Below the pieces are notes generated by a model. The model was given only the letters and a program-made list of their open reading frames with translations, had not been told where the DNA came from and made no database searches. 64,000 nt of DNA, from the NCBI GenBank assembly GCA_016927595.1, contig JAFGMI010000038.1, positions 1-64,000 on the forward strand, written 5' to 3'. Made by a program: the position numbers and the translations under genes. Origin of the DNA: Melioribacteraceae bacterium. Lineage in GTDB: Bacteria > Bacteroidota > Ignavibacteria > Ignavibacteriales > Melioribacteraceae. This document shows positions 9,299 to 18,251 of the stretch, in pieces; the first letter of the stretch is position 1; each line of letters opens with the position of its first letter.

Positions 9299-10638
9299 CA
9301 GCTAAAAAATTTTTCAACTTTCGAGATGGCATCGGGAAGGGTAAAAACAACAACTTTGTCATCAACTTTAAACACCGTATCGCCTTTAACAATGTGTCCT
9401 GTATTATCACGGACGTATCCGCCGAGAATTGAATTGCCGGGAAATTTTAATGTACTTACGGGACCCTTTAAAATCTGACTTTTGGGTTTAACAACATATT
9501 CAAGCACTTCTGCATCAATCCCCTGTAAAGTTGCCAGTGATACAATGTCGGCTTTTCGGATAAAACGGGTAATATTGTTCGCAGTAATCAGTTTTTGATT
9601 TATCAGCGAATCGAGTCCTATGGTTTGCGTCAGTGGAATATAATCCACATTATCAACCTGTGCTATTGTTTTTGAAACGCCTAGGTGCTTAGCCATAAGG
9701 CAGGTAATTATGTTGGTTTCAGCGTCGTTAGTAACGGCAATAAACGCATCCATGTCGATGATGCCTTCCTGAGCCAGCAGGTCAATGTCACGTCCGTCGC
9801 CATGAATTACGAGTGTGCGTTGCAGATAGTCTGCCAAATCTGCGGTTTTGTCCGAATCGGACTCAATAAGTTTTATATTAACAACATTTTCAAGCAGCTT
9901 AGCGGTCTTTCTCCCGATTTTTCCACCTCCCAGAATCATAATGTTCTGAAGTTTTGTGTCCTCCTTTCCTGATAGTTTGATCATCTCATCAACACCTTCG
10001 TGGGTAGTAATTACGAACACCTGGTCGTTTGGGAGAAAAATATCCTCTCCGCTTGGGATAATAGTTTTCATACCCCGGTGGATGGCGACGATTCTGAACT
10101 CGGTGGATCCGAATTTTTCGGAAGCTTCCTTCATCGACATACGGAGAACCGGAACCGATTTGTCCAGCTTGATTCCGATAAGTGAAAGTCTGCCGTCCTC
10201 GAATTCCAGCACATCCGTCGCAGCGGCGCGTTCAATTAGTTTAACTACCTCAAAAGCTGCAAGCTCTTCCGGATAAATTAAATGATCAATTCCAATTGAT
10301 TTAAACATCTGCCTGTAATCTTCCGAAACGTATTCAGCACTGCTTACTCTGGCAATGGTTTTTTGGGCACCCAGCTTTTTAGCAATAATTGCCGTGTTTA
10401 TGTTAACCGATTCAGAGGATGTAACCGCTACCACTAAATCGGTTTTTTCGACTTTAGCCTTCTCCAGGATTCTGATAGAGGTGGAACTACCAAGTATGGT
10501 CATAACATCCGTGGTGGAGTTAGTTCTGTCTAAATGTGCCGGATCGATATCGATTACGGAAATATCATGAGCTTCACTTGAAAGCTGCTTGGCTAAATGA
10601 TAACCTACTTCTCCGGCTCCTGCTATTATAATCTTCAT
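9298..10638 (-). CDS. trkA: Trk potassium uptake system NAD-binding regulatory subunit
   Basis: A 446-residue peripheral membrane protein made of two RCK_N-RCK_C units. The first Rossmann fold begins MKIIIAGAGEVGYHLAKQLS and the second MILGGGKIGRKTAKLLE, each with the GxGxxG nucleotide-binding loop and a downstream acidic residue. RCK_C domains follow at about 140-225 and 365-446. It gates TrkH in response to bound NAD(H) or ATP/ADP. The ATG at 10638 gives the expected full length; the gene is divergent from the DUF72 gene with a 119-nt spacer. Confidence 0.93.
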   Translation of the reverse strand: MKIIIAGAGEVGYHLAKQLSSEAHDISVIDIDPAHLDRTNSTTDVMTILGSSTSIRILEKAKVEKTDLVVAVTSSESVNINTAIIAKKLGAQKTIARVSSAEYVSEDYRQMFKSIGIDHLIYPEELAAFEVVKLIERAAATDVLEFEDGRLSLIGIKLDKSVPVLRMSMKEASEKFGSTEFRIVAIHRGMKTIIPSGEDIFLPNDQVFVITTHEGVDEMIKLSGKEDTKLQNIMILGGGKIGRKTAKLLENVVNIKLIESDSDKTADLADYLQRTLVIHGDGRDIDLLAQEGIIDMDAFIAVTNDAETNIITCLMAKHLGVSKTIAQVDNVDYIPLTQTIGLDSLINQKLITANNITRFIRKADIVSLATLQGIDAEVLEYVVKPKSQILKGPVSTLKFPGNSILGGYVRDNTGHIVKGDTVFKVDDKVVVFTLPDAISKVEKFFS

Positions 10639-10757
10639 AAATCAGTAACAGTAATAATTTAACATACTAAGTTAAACTTGTTTTGATAATTATGCCAGAG
10701 CTTGATATTTTGAAGTACTTTTAATTTAGTTGTTTTCATTCAAAAGAGGCATTTATA

Positions 10758-11615
10758 ATGGCAGAATTAAGAATCGGGACGTGCAGCTGGAAATACGAAT
10801 CGTGGAAGGGAATCGTTTACAGCGGAAGTGCCGGAAAAAATTATCTGGCTGAATATTCTGAAAGATACAACACTGTTGAGATAGACCAGTGGTTTTGGTC
10901 GCTCTTCGGTGAAAAGAAGGTTAGTCTGCCTGATTCGAAGGTAATTGGTGAATACGTTGAATCGGTGCCGGATGATTTCAAGTTCACTATTAAACTTCCC
11001 AACAGTTTGTCTCTTACACATTTTTACAAAAACAATAAAAACGAAATGATAAAAATAAATCCATATTTCCTGAAGAAGGAATTATATATACAGTTGCTCG
11101 ATATTTTCAGGACGTTCGGCGCTAAGCTCGGTCCATTAATGCTGCAGTTCGAATACATGAACAAGCAGAAGATGAGTTCACAGAAAGATTTTCAGATGCG
11201 TCTGAAAAATTTTTTTGAAGAAATCGGCAATACAAAAAACCTTGCGCTTGAAATAAGGAATCCGAATTACTTAAACGACTCGTTGTTCCGGTTTATTGAA
11301 AATGAAAAAATTATTACAGTTCTACTTCATGGTTACTATATGCCGCCTGTTTTTGAAGTGTATGAAAAGTATAAAGATTACATACTCGGAACAGTTGTAA
11401 TAAGACTGCACGGACCCGACAGAAGGGGAATTGAAAAAACAACAGGGGGCGACTGGAGCAGGATTGTAGCACCAAAAGATAACGAACTGCAAAAAATTGT
11501 TAATATGATAACCGATCTCTTAAACAGGGAAGTTGACGTATACCTGAATGTGAACAACCATTATGAGGGCAGTGCGCCGCTTACGATAAATAAAATTAAA
11601 AAGTTGATGAAGTGA
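10758..11615 (+). CDS. DUF72 family protein
   Basis: A 285-residue protein of the DUF72 (YecE-like) TIM-barrel family. Diagnostic segments are RIGTCSWKYESWKGIVY at the N-terminus, YSERYNTVEIDQWFW, FKFTIKLPNSLSLTH, ALEIRNPNYL and the C-terminal DVYLNVNNHYEGSAPLT. The family's biochemical role is not established. An AAGAGG-type ribosome binding site precedes the ATG. Ends 17 nt from the end of the convergent lamin-tail gene. Confidence 0.87.
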   Translation: MAELRIGTCSWKYESWKGIVYSGSAGKNYLAEYSERYNTVEIDQWFWSLFGEKKVSLPDSKVIGEYVESVPDDFKFTIKLPNSLSLTHFYKNNKNEMIKINPYFLKKELYIQLLDIFRTFGAKLGPLMLQFEYMNKQKMSSQKDFQMRLKNFFEEIGNTKNLALEIRNPNYLNDSLFRFIENEKIITVLLHGYYMPPVFEVYEKYKDYILGTVVIRLHGPDRRGIEKTTGGDWSRIVAPKDNELQKIVNMITDLLNREVDVYLNVNNHYEGSAPLTINKIKKLMK

Positions 11616-11631
11616 CTTATAAAAACCTATA

Positions 11632-14600
11632 CTAAAACTTTCTGGCAACAACAAATACCTTTTTGTGCTTTTCCGAAGAATACCCGCCTGTACCGCTGCT
11701 TTCAAAGAGAAGAATATACATTCCGATAATCATTGGATTACCATTATCATCCAAGCCGTCGAATATTATGGAACCTGTTGAAGATGACGGCATGTTGTTC
11801 GCTAAAGTTCGTACCTTCCTGCCTTTGTCGTCGTAGATAGTTATTTTAATCTGAGCTGAAGGACTTTTCAGTTTGTAACTGATAACCGTAAAATCCTCGT
11901 ACCCGTCGTTGTCGGGGGAGAACGGATTAGGAGAGATTTCGATAACTGAACTTGTTTTCTTTACCGGAGTGTAGATTGAATTAGCCGAGCCTGGCGTCGC
12001 CCCTTCAGCTGCAACACTGGAGCTCCAGTTGAAAGAATCGTTAGTATAAACCGACGGATTAATTCTCTCCAGTGAAATGTTTTTTGTAACACCAATATTT
12101 TTGTTGTGCCACTTTGCTTTATAAAATACTGAGTCGATTGTATTACCGAAGGCATCGGTCAATCGTATTGACTCACCTTCATTTGATAAACTTTGCCAGG
12201 AGCGGTTAAGAATTACTACTTTATCTTTATTCAGCATATAATTCGTCAGCATTAAAGAATCAGAGGATAGAACAAGAAACTCGCCGGAAGACAAATAGCG
12301 ATTAAAGCTGCTTATAATGCTCGCATTACCGTTTGCATCTTTAAGCTTCCATTGCCCGGTATTTATTTCCATGTCAGATATATTCAGCAGTTCAATGAAC
12401 TCGGAGTTGTTTGCAGCAGGATCATACAATATTTCATTAATTATTATGTAACTATTTTTATACTCTGACAACTCACTTGCAGAGTTTTTTCTGCCCGGAG
12501 TTCCGTAGCTAAGATCAAGCGAGGGCATCCAGTTTTCGGGATCGTTGACTGAATCGTTAAATTCGATTCTCTCCAGAGAATGACCAGCGAGCATATTCCA
12601 ATCGTTCGTGTAAAATATGCTGTCTATAATTGCGTTTCTGAAATCATAAAGAACAATACCATCTTGTGAGTTCCCCAGTCCGCCGAAACTCTGATAAAAG
12701 ACCGGCGCCTTAATATTGAAAAATAATTCGGTGCTGTCTCTGGCAACAATAAAGTAGTCGCCGGGATTAATAATAAAATCATCATGAGTAATTGTCCCTG
12801 GGAGGGGAGTTGAAATTACATCACTTATTGACCAGTTTTTAATATTAATTATGTTTTCGGATTTGTTGAACAACTCGATCCATTCAGTCATCCCCGGCGG
12901 CGGATCGCTCATAAACTCGGTGATGATTATTGAATAACGCTCATAACCCGGTGATAGTGACTTCTGAATTGTGTTGTTGAGCTGATTGTTGTCGGACGCA
13001 TAAATGATGTTTATAATCATTGTAACGTCATGCAGCAATTGAAAACCATTTTTGGTCTTCACCTTAACCGAATCACCAGTTGATAGACTGAGTCCTTCAA
13101 TCGTCTCAAGCGTATGAAGTATTCCTTCGGACAAATATAAAAACTGAACTGAGAAGTTCTGCGCATGATTTTTACCGATGTTCTTCACGACTGCGCCAAT
13201 AAATACCTGATCATTAAGAACGGGGAATAAAGGATCACTGAAAATCTCTGCAACCGTTAGATCAAATTCCTTTATTACAACACTATTAACTCTTCCGGGG
13301 CTACTGCCGAGGGCATCTGCAGAATAAAGCCAGTTGTTCGGATCGCTGCTGCTGCTCTTAATGTTTACTCTTTCATACGATTTCCCGACCTGTTGTACGG
13401 ACCGGTAAAAGACGGAATCAATTATATTATTATATATGTCTTTAATTATAAGTCCGTCAATATCGTTGTTTAAATTTGCAAATCCTGCCGTTATCATTCC
13501 GCAAGGAATATTATTGTGATAATCATAAATTGATGAATCCCTGGATACTACTAAAAAACCGCCGGATTCAAGTTCAACCAAACGTTTTATTACATATGTC
13601 TTCGGCGTATTGTAAATATCGCTAACCGACCAGCCGGAAATATTAACAGTGTAATCCGCATTGTTGAATAACTCAAACCACTCTGGCTCAGTATCAGCAG
13701 GATTAAATTGTATCTCGTTTATTATTATCGAATTATATGGATAACCCAAATCAAGTGTTCGTGATAAAAAATTATTTTGCGTGTCCTGATCGTCTTTGAA
13801 GTGCGCTTCAACCGTAAATTCGACATTGTTGGCTGTTTCGAAGAAAGTGTAAACGAATGTTATTATGATGCTGTCTGCGGATACCAGGTAAATGTTGTTT
13901 ATTTCCTCAACAGAAATTCCCGATCCGGTAATATCGTTATTATTCCGGAGCAGTTTCAAATTGAATGCTGCATCTTCACGACCTTTGTTTTTTACCAGTG
14001 CTGATATAAAAACACTATCACCAATAACCGGTTCATACGGGTTGAAATAAATAGCCTCAATTTTCACATCAAAATTCTTTTGGGAAACCGAATTAATTCT
14101 TCCAGGAGTTCCACTTATATACTCACGTGCACATGACCAGTTGGCGGAATCTCCGGAGGGATTGTTATAACTGATTCTTTCCAGAGACAAATTATTACCC
14201 GAACCGCACCAGGTGTCTTTGTAAGTAAGACTGTCCACCATATTACTCAGATTGTCGGTTAATATAATTTTATCACCGGAATTATTGAGGGTAGGAATAT
14301 CTGACACCAGAATTTCAGACGGTATATTGTAGAACTGAATAAGGCTTTCATCGGAACTCAATACAACATAGTCACTAGCATCAATAAAAAAATCATCATT
14401 AATTAATATTGTGCTGTCCTTTTTGTCGCATATCATCCAGTTCTTGAGATTAAGTCTGTCGGCACTTTTGTTGTATAGCTCAATCCATTCGGGTTCATCA
14501 TCGGGCGGATTATACATTATTTCGCTGATCACAATATCGTTGAAAGCAGGCGGTTCATCGTACAGATGCTGATTTAAGACAATTCTGTTATCCTCTCCAA

Positions 14601-16284
14601 ATTCATCGCCTGAGAATTCCGCTTCAATTATGATTTGGAGGGAATCGCTGTTTTGGTTTTTTATTGCCCAACTAAATTCGAGTGAATCGCCGGGAGAAAT
14701 ATTGTATGAAAATCCGGAGTTATATAGTTCCGATGCAAGTGCGGTTGAATCATAATCTGCATCAATATAAAATTTAATCTCAACAGTTTCGGCTGTTTCC
14801 GATCCATTGTTCTTAAGAAGAACAGAAACAATAATATCTTTATCCTTAATGAGTATTTCCGGATCGGTATTTAAACGATACAATTTAACGTCGTACATTT
14901 TCGGAGAGATTGAATTGATTGAACCGGGAGTCGCATTGTGAATTGATATGGAAGGTCCCCAGCCTGCAGAATCGAGTCCGTTAAAAGCAGGAGAGATTTT
15001 TTCAATTGATGCGTTCACGTAATTAAATGACCAACCGGATTTATAGTTTACGCTGTCTATAACTCTGTTGAGTGAATCAAGCAGTTTTAAATTATCACCG
15101 GAATTGTTGAGTGAAGGCAGATTCACAACAATCAAACGTGAGTTAATTTCATAATAATCGTACAATACATCATCGTCACTTACAACCAGATACTCGCGGG
15201 GATTGATGAACAGTTCTTCCCTGCTCAAGCTGACCGAGGATGAAAGATCGGATATACGCCAGTTTTTAAGCTTTACGGGTATACTTGTATTGTTAAATAA
15301 TTCAATCCATTCCGGTTCGCCGGGTTTAGGCTTATACATAATTTCATTTATTACGATTTCACCGTAGTTGTTTAGTCCGGGCAGTATATTAATTAATAAA
15401 TACGCATTGTTATTTGATACGTTTTCATCTTTATCCGATTTAATATAAATAATGAAGGAATACTCTTTGTTTGTCAGATTTTCCAACCTGAAAGTAACAA
15501 ATGCCGAATCACCAGGTGTAATTTGCGGAAGATATTTCTGATTTAATAATTCCGATATTTGTACCAATGAATCTTTGTCTCTGTCTTCGTACAACTCCAT
15601 GCTTGTAGAGTCTGCAGCACTTAATCCTAGGTTTTTTATCAAGACGCTGATATCAAACGCATCTCCGGCATAAATTGTTTCCGGAATAAAAAATACTTTA
15701 CTGATTTCGAGATCATAATTTCTTGGAGAAACCGAGTTAATACTGCCTGGCGTACCATTAATGACCAGACTGTTGCTCCAATTAAAGCTCTGACTTTCAG
15801 ATGACAAATATATTTTTTCGTCTGAGACACCTTTCTGATTATCTGCTGTATAAGTATAAACATCCAGCGTATCATCAAAACTGTTTAGCAGACATATCTT
15901 ACGGTCAGATGAGTTCGACATGCCGGAACTTCCGAATGAGTTGTTATCCAGCTTAAGAACAAGTGCATCAGCGGGAATCAAGTTGTTATAGACGCCTTCG
16001 GAAAAATTGTAATCGCTTTCCAGAATAACTGCAAAGGAATGCGGCAACAATTTAGTTCCGTAACCGGCATCACTAATTATATCCGGGGAAGAAGTGTAGT
16101 AAATAATTTTGCAGTCTTTTAAATCGATTGTATCCGTTGCAGAAAGGTTATATAATTCTACAAATTCGTTATCGGAACCTTCCGGCGCAAACATCACTTC
16201 CGAAAATACCAGCGACGAAACAGGCTGCTGAGAATAATAACTGACTGCAATCGTGATGAAAAATATAATTGCTTTTCGTCTCAC
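11632..16284 (-). CDS. Giant secreted protein with six lamin-tail domains, CARDB-like repeats and a FlgD-like C-terminus
   Basis: A 1550-residue exported protein with a hydrophobic N-terminal signal (about residues 5-25) and a GTG start. I count six lamin-tail-like units, each starting like IINEIMYKPKPGEPEWIELF or a variant. Four are followed by a CARDB-like adhesion unit of the form DVKIEAIYFNPYEPVIGDSV. Junctions share a TPGSINSVSP-type linker. The last ~100 residues (ISPNPFSPDNDGYEDF ... GMYILLF) form a FlgD-Ig-like/gliding-motility-type C-terminal domain commonly found on surface proteins of this phylum and likely an export or anchoring signal. It is probably a cell-surface adhesin or matrix protein. 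Enzymatic residues are not apparent. The repeats make this locus prone to recombination. Confidence 0.82.
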   Translation of the reverse strand: MRRKAIIFFITIAVSYYSQQPVSSLVFSEVMFAPEGSDNEFVELYNLSATDTIDLKDCKIIYYTSSPDIISDAGYGTKLLPHSFAVILESDYNFSEGVYNNLIPADALVLKLDNNSFGSSGMSNSSDRKICLLNSFDDTLDVYTYTADNQKGVSDEKIYLSSESQSFNWSNSLVINGTPGSINSVSPRNYDLEISKVFFIPETIYAGDAFDISVLIKNLGLSAADSTSMELYEDRDKDSLVQISELLNQKYLPQITPGDSAFVTFRLENLTNKEYSFIIYIKSDKDENVSNNNAYLLINILPGLNNYGEIVINEIMYKPKPGEPEWIELFNNTSIPVKLKNWRISDLSSSVSLSREELFINPREYLVVSDDDVLYDYYEINSRLIVVNLPSLNNSGDNLKLLDSLNRVIDSVNYKSGWSFNYVNASIEKISPAFNGLDSAGWGPSISIHNATPGSINSISPKMYDVKLYRLNTDPEILIKDKDIIVSVLLKNNGSETAETVEIKFYIDADYDSTALASELYNSGFSYNISPGDSLEFSWAIKNQNSDSLQIIIEAEFSGDEFGEDNRIVLNQHLYDEPPAFNDIVISEIMYNPPDDEPEWIELYNKSADRLNLKNWMICDKKDSTILINDDFFIDASDYVVLSSDESLIQFYNIPSEILVSDIPTLNNSGDKIILTDNLSNMVDSLTYKDTWCGSGNNLSLERISYNNPSGDSANWSCAREYISGTPGRINSVSQKNFDVKIEAIYFNPYEPVIGDSVFISALVKNKGREDAAFNLKLLRNNNDITGSGISVEEINNIYLVSADSIIITFVYTFFETANNVEFTVEAHFKDDQDTQNNFLSRTLDLGYPYNSIIINEIQFNPADTEPEWFELFNNADYTVNISGWSVSDIYNTPKTYVIKRLVELESGGFLVVSRDSSIYDYHNNIPCGMITAGFANLNNDIDGLIIKDIYNNIIDSVFYRSVQQVGKSYERVNIKSSSSDPNNWLYSADALGSSPGRVNSVVIKEFDLTVAEIFSDPLFPVLNDQVFIGAVVKNIGKNHAQNFSVQFLYLSEGILHTLETIEGLSLSTGDSVKVKTKNGFQLLHDVTMIINIIYASDNNQLNNTIQKSLSPGYERYSIIITEFMSDPPPGMTEWIELFNKSENIINIKNWSISDVISTPLPGTITHDDFIINPGDYFIVARDSTELFFNIKAPVFYQSFGGLGNSQDGIVLYDFRNAIIDSIFYTNDWNMLAGHSLERIEFNDSVNDPENWMPSLDLSYGTPGRKNSASELSEYKNSYIIINEILYDPAANNSEFIELLNISDMEINTGQWKLKDANGNASIISSFNRYLSSGEFLVLSSDSLMLTNYMLNKDKVVILNRSWQSLSNEGESIRLTDAFGNTIDSVFYKAKWHNKNIGVTKNISLERINPSVYTNDSFNWSSSVAAEGATPGSANSIYTPVKKTSSVIEISPNPFSPDNDGYEDFTVISYKLKSPSAQIKITIYDDKGRKVRTLANNMPSSSTGSIIFDGLDDNGNPMIIGMYILLFESSGTGGYSSEKHKKVFVVARKF

Positions 16285-16419
16285 CAGGTGAAACCGCTTA
16301 AAATATAATCCAATCTAAATATAAAAAACATAGAATATTAATACTATAAATTATAATAATTAATATTTATTAGTAATTTCAGAAACCTTAAACAAACACA
16401 GACAGTCATTTATATTGCG

Positions 16420-16440
16420 TTTGTTCATGGAATGAACAAA
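16420..16440. repeat. Perfect 9-bp inverted repeat, possible operator
   Basis: TTTGTTCAT, a 3-nt GGA spacer, then ATGAACAAA. The symmetry and the short spacer look like a binding site for a dimeric regulator. It is about 140 nt upstream of the lamin-tail gene start. No regulator is assigned. Confidence 0.5.
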
Positions 16441-16713
16441 TCGATGAACCTTATTAAATTCTTAATAGTGTCTTTAAATCTCGCTGTATTTTATCACCGG
16501 ATGATCATTGCTATTTCAATTTTCATGTACCACAATGCGTTTTCCTTAAGACTCGGTATAAGGAAAACAGGCTTGAAACATATCGAATATGAATAGATCC
16601 CACAGCTATTTACAATCTGCATAATGAAGCTGATATTTAACTGAAGGGTTGCTCATAAATATTTTCAGGAACTCATACTCAGATATGTGATTTTAAATAA
16701 TAAGCTGCAGTTA

Positions 16714-16760
16714 CGCATCAGATTGAACCGGCGCTACGGTTCAGATAGGTCGCATCAGAT
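16714..16760. repeat. Hairpin flanked by 10-bp direct repeats
   Basis: CGCATCAGAT occurs at 16714-16723 and again at 16751-16760. Between the copies lies a 7-bp stem, TGAACCG / CGGTTCA (16724-16730 and 16737-16743), with a 6-nt loop. It sits about 120-165 nt upstream of the SpoIID-like gene. There is no U-tract, so it is not an obvious terminator. Confidence 0.45.
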
Positions 16761-16878
16761 ATCATCCTCTTCTGAAAAAGCGGATTAAAATTATTAAACG
16801 TATATATAAATCACTTAACTATAGATTTTCTAATTATTATATTGCAAGCCTTAATAATAACAGTGTAATAGTGCGGAT

Positions 16879-18222
16879 ATGAAAGAGCCCGGCATCAGTG
16901 TATGCATAATGCACTCAAACGAAATAAGGTTTGATCTTTACGGAGAATACAGACTGGCTGGATCGAAAAAAAAATTCAGTGGCAAGCTTACCGCATCTCT
17001 TGCAGAAGGTAAAATCCTTATCGATGACGGCAAAGTCAAGTTCGGAATAGAGAACGGAGCGGTATTTAACGCCGGAGATATTGACACGGATTCATTTCTT
17101 CTTAGAGATGTTACAATCGGGATTCAATTCCACTGGCAGAAAAAGGAAAACCAGAGATTTGCCGGATCACTCAAATTTCTTATTGAAGACAATCAGCTGG
17201 CAGCTGTAAACATAGTCCCGATAGAACATTATTTAACAAGTGTTATATCATCCGAGATGTCGGCAACAAGTTCGCTCGAACTTCTTAAAGCTCACGCAAT
17301 CATTTCGCGAAGCTGGGTTCTTGCTCAGATTGAAAAAGGAAAGGAGATCAGAGCCGCCGAAAGAGTATATGAATCCGGCGAGACAAGTGACAATGAAATC
17401 ATCAAATGGTATGACCGCGAGGATCATACTTTATACGACGTTTGCGCTGATGATCATTGCCAGAGATACCAGGGCGTTACCAGACTTCACGCTCATAATG
17501 CAAAAACGGCAGTCGACCTGACACGCGGTCTTGTGCTGATGTATAACAGAAAAATATGTGATACGAGGTTTTCAAAATCTTGCGGCGGCATAAGTGAATC
17601 ATTCGAAAATGTATGGGAACCAGTTAAACATCCGTATCTCAGAAGTATTATCGATTATAAGTTTGAACCGGAAGATTACGACTTGGACTTAAGAAAAGAA
17701 GAGAATGCAGAGAAATGGATTATGGGAAATCCGCATGCTTTCTGTAATACCAGCGATCAAAAGATACTGAAACAAGTGCTGGTGGATTATGATCAGAATA
17801 CGAAGGACTTTTTCAGGTGGACTGTTGAATACACGCAGGATGAAATTGCAACGATGATTGAGAAGAAATCCGGCATCAATTTTGGGAATATACTTGACCT
17901 TGTTCCTGTTGAACGCGGCGATTCAGGAAGGCTCATAAAACTTAAAATCGTCGGTTCAAATAAAACAATGACTATAGGCAAGGAGCTTGAAATCAGAAGA
18001 TTCCTTTCCGAATCGCATTTATACAGTTCGGCAATAATAATTGAAAAGAAAGATATTAATAACGGCATCCCTCAAAAGTTTATACTGCACGGAGGCGGCT
18101 GGGGACACGGTGTGGGCTTGTGCCAGATAGGTGCCGCCGTTATGGGGGAAATGGGATATGTGTTCGATGAAATTCTTCTGCATTACTTCAGAGGCGCAGT
18201 TATTAAAAAATATTATGATTGA
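16879..18222 (+). CDS. SpoIID/LytB-domain protein
   Basis: A 447-residue protein of the SpoIID/LytB family, which covers peptidoglycan lytic transglycosylases and amidase enhancers. The core signature is IEHYLTSVISSEMS followed by LLKAHAIISRSWVLAQ, and the C-terminus has HGGGWGHGVGLCQIGAA. The central region holds FSKSCGGISE, another conserved family block. Interestingly no signal peptide is visible at the N-terminus (MKEPGISVCIMHSNEIR), so export is uncertain. It is followed 29 nt later by the BatA/VWA gene. Confidence 0.85.
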   Translation: MKEPGISVCIMHSNEIRFDLYGEYRLAGSKKKFSGKLTASLAEGKILIDDGKVKFGIENGAVFNAGDIDTDSFLLRDVTIGIQFHWQKKENQRFAGSLKFLIEDNQLAAVNIVPIEHYLTSVISSEMSATSSLELLKAHAIISRSWVLAQIEKGKEIRAAERVYESGETSDNEIIKWYDREDHTLYDVCADDHCQRYQGVTRLHAHNAKTAVDLTRGLVLMYNRKICDTRFSKSCGGISESFENVWEPVKHPYLRSIIDYKFEPEDYDLDLRKEENAEKWIMGNPHAFCNTSDQKILKQVLVDYDQNTKDFFRWTVEYTQDEIATMIEKKSGINFGNILDLVPVERGDSGRLIKLKIVGSNKTMTIGKELEIRRFLSESHLYSSAIIIEKKDINNGIPQKFILHGGGWGHGVGLCQIGAAVMGEMGYVFDEILLHYFRGAVIKKYYD

Positions 18223-18251
18223 TAAGTTTATATTAATTCGCAGAACGGTTT

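Larger units (their letters stand above)
16285..16878. other. 594-nt AT-rich intergenic region between divergent genes
   Basis: No convincing coding frame on either strand. It separates the divergent lamin-tail gene and the SpoIID-like gene and should hold both promoters. The notable structures are a 9-bp inverted repeat at 16420-16440 and a hairpin flanked by direct repeats at 16714-16760. Both are listed separately. I see no tRNA-like fold. Confidence 0.6.

Noticed and set aside
10639-10757. TTTAAC-N7-GTTAAA inverted repeat upstream of the DUF72 gene
   Set aside because: Only 6 bp in very AT-rich DNA, which is likely by chance.
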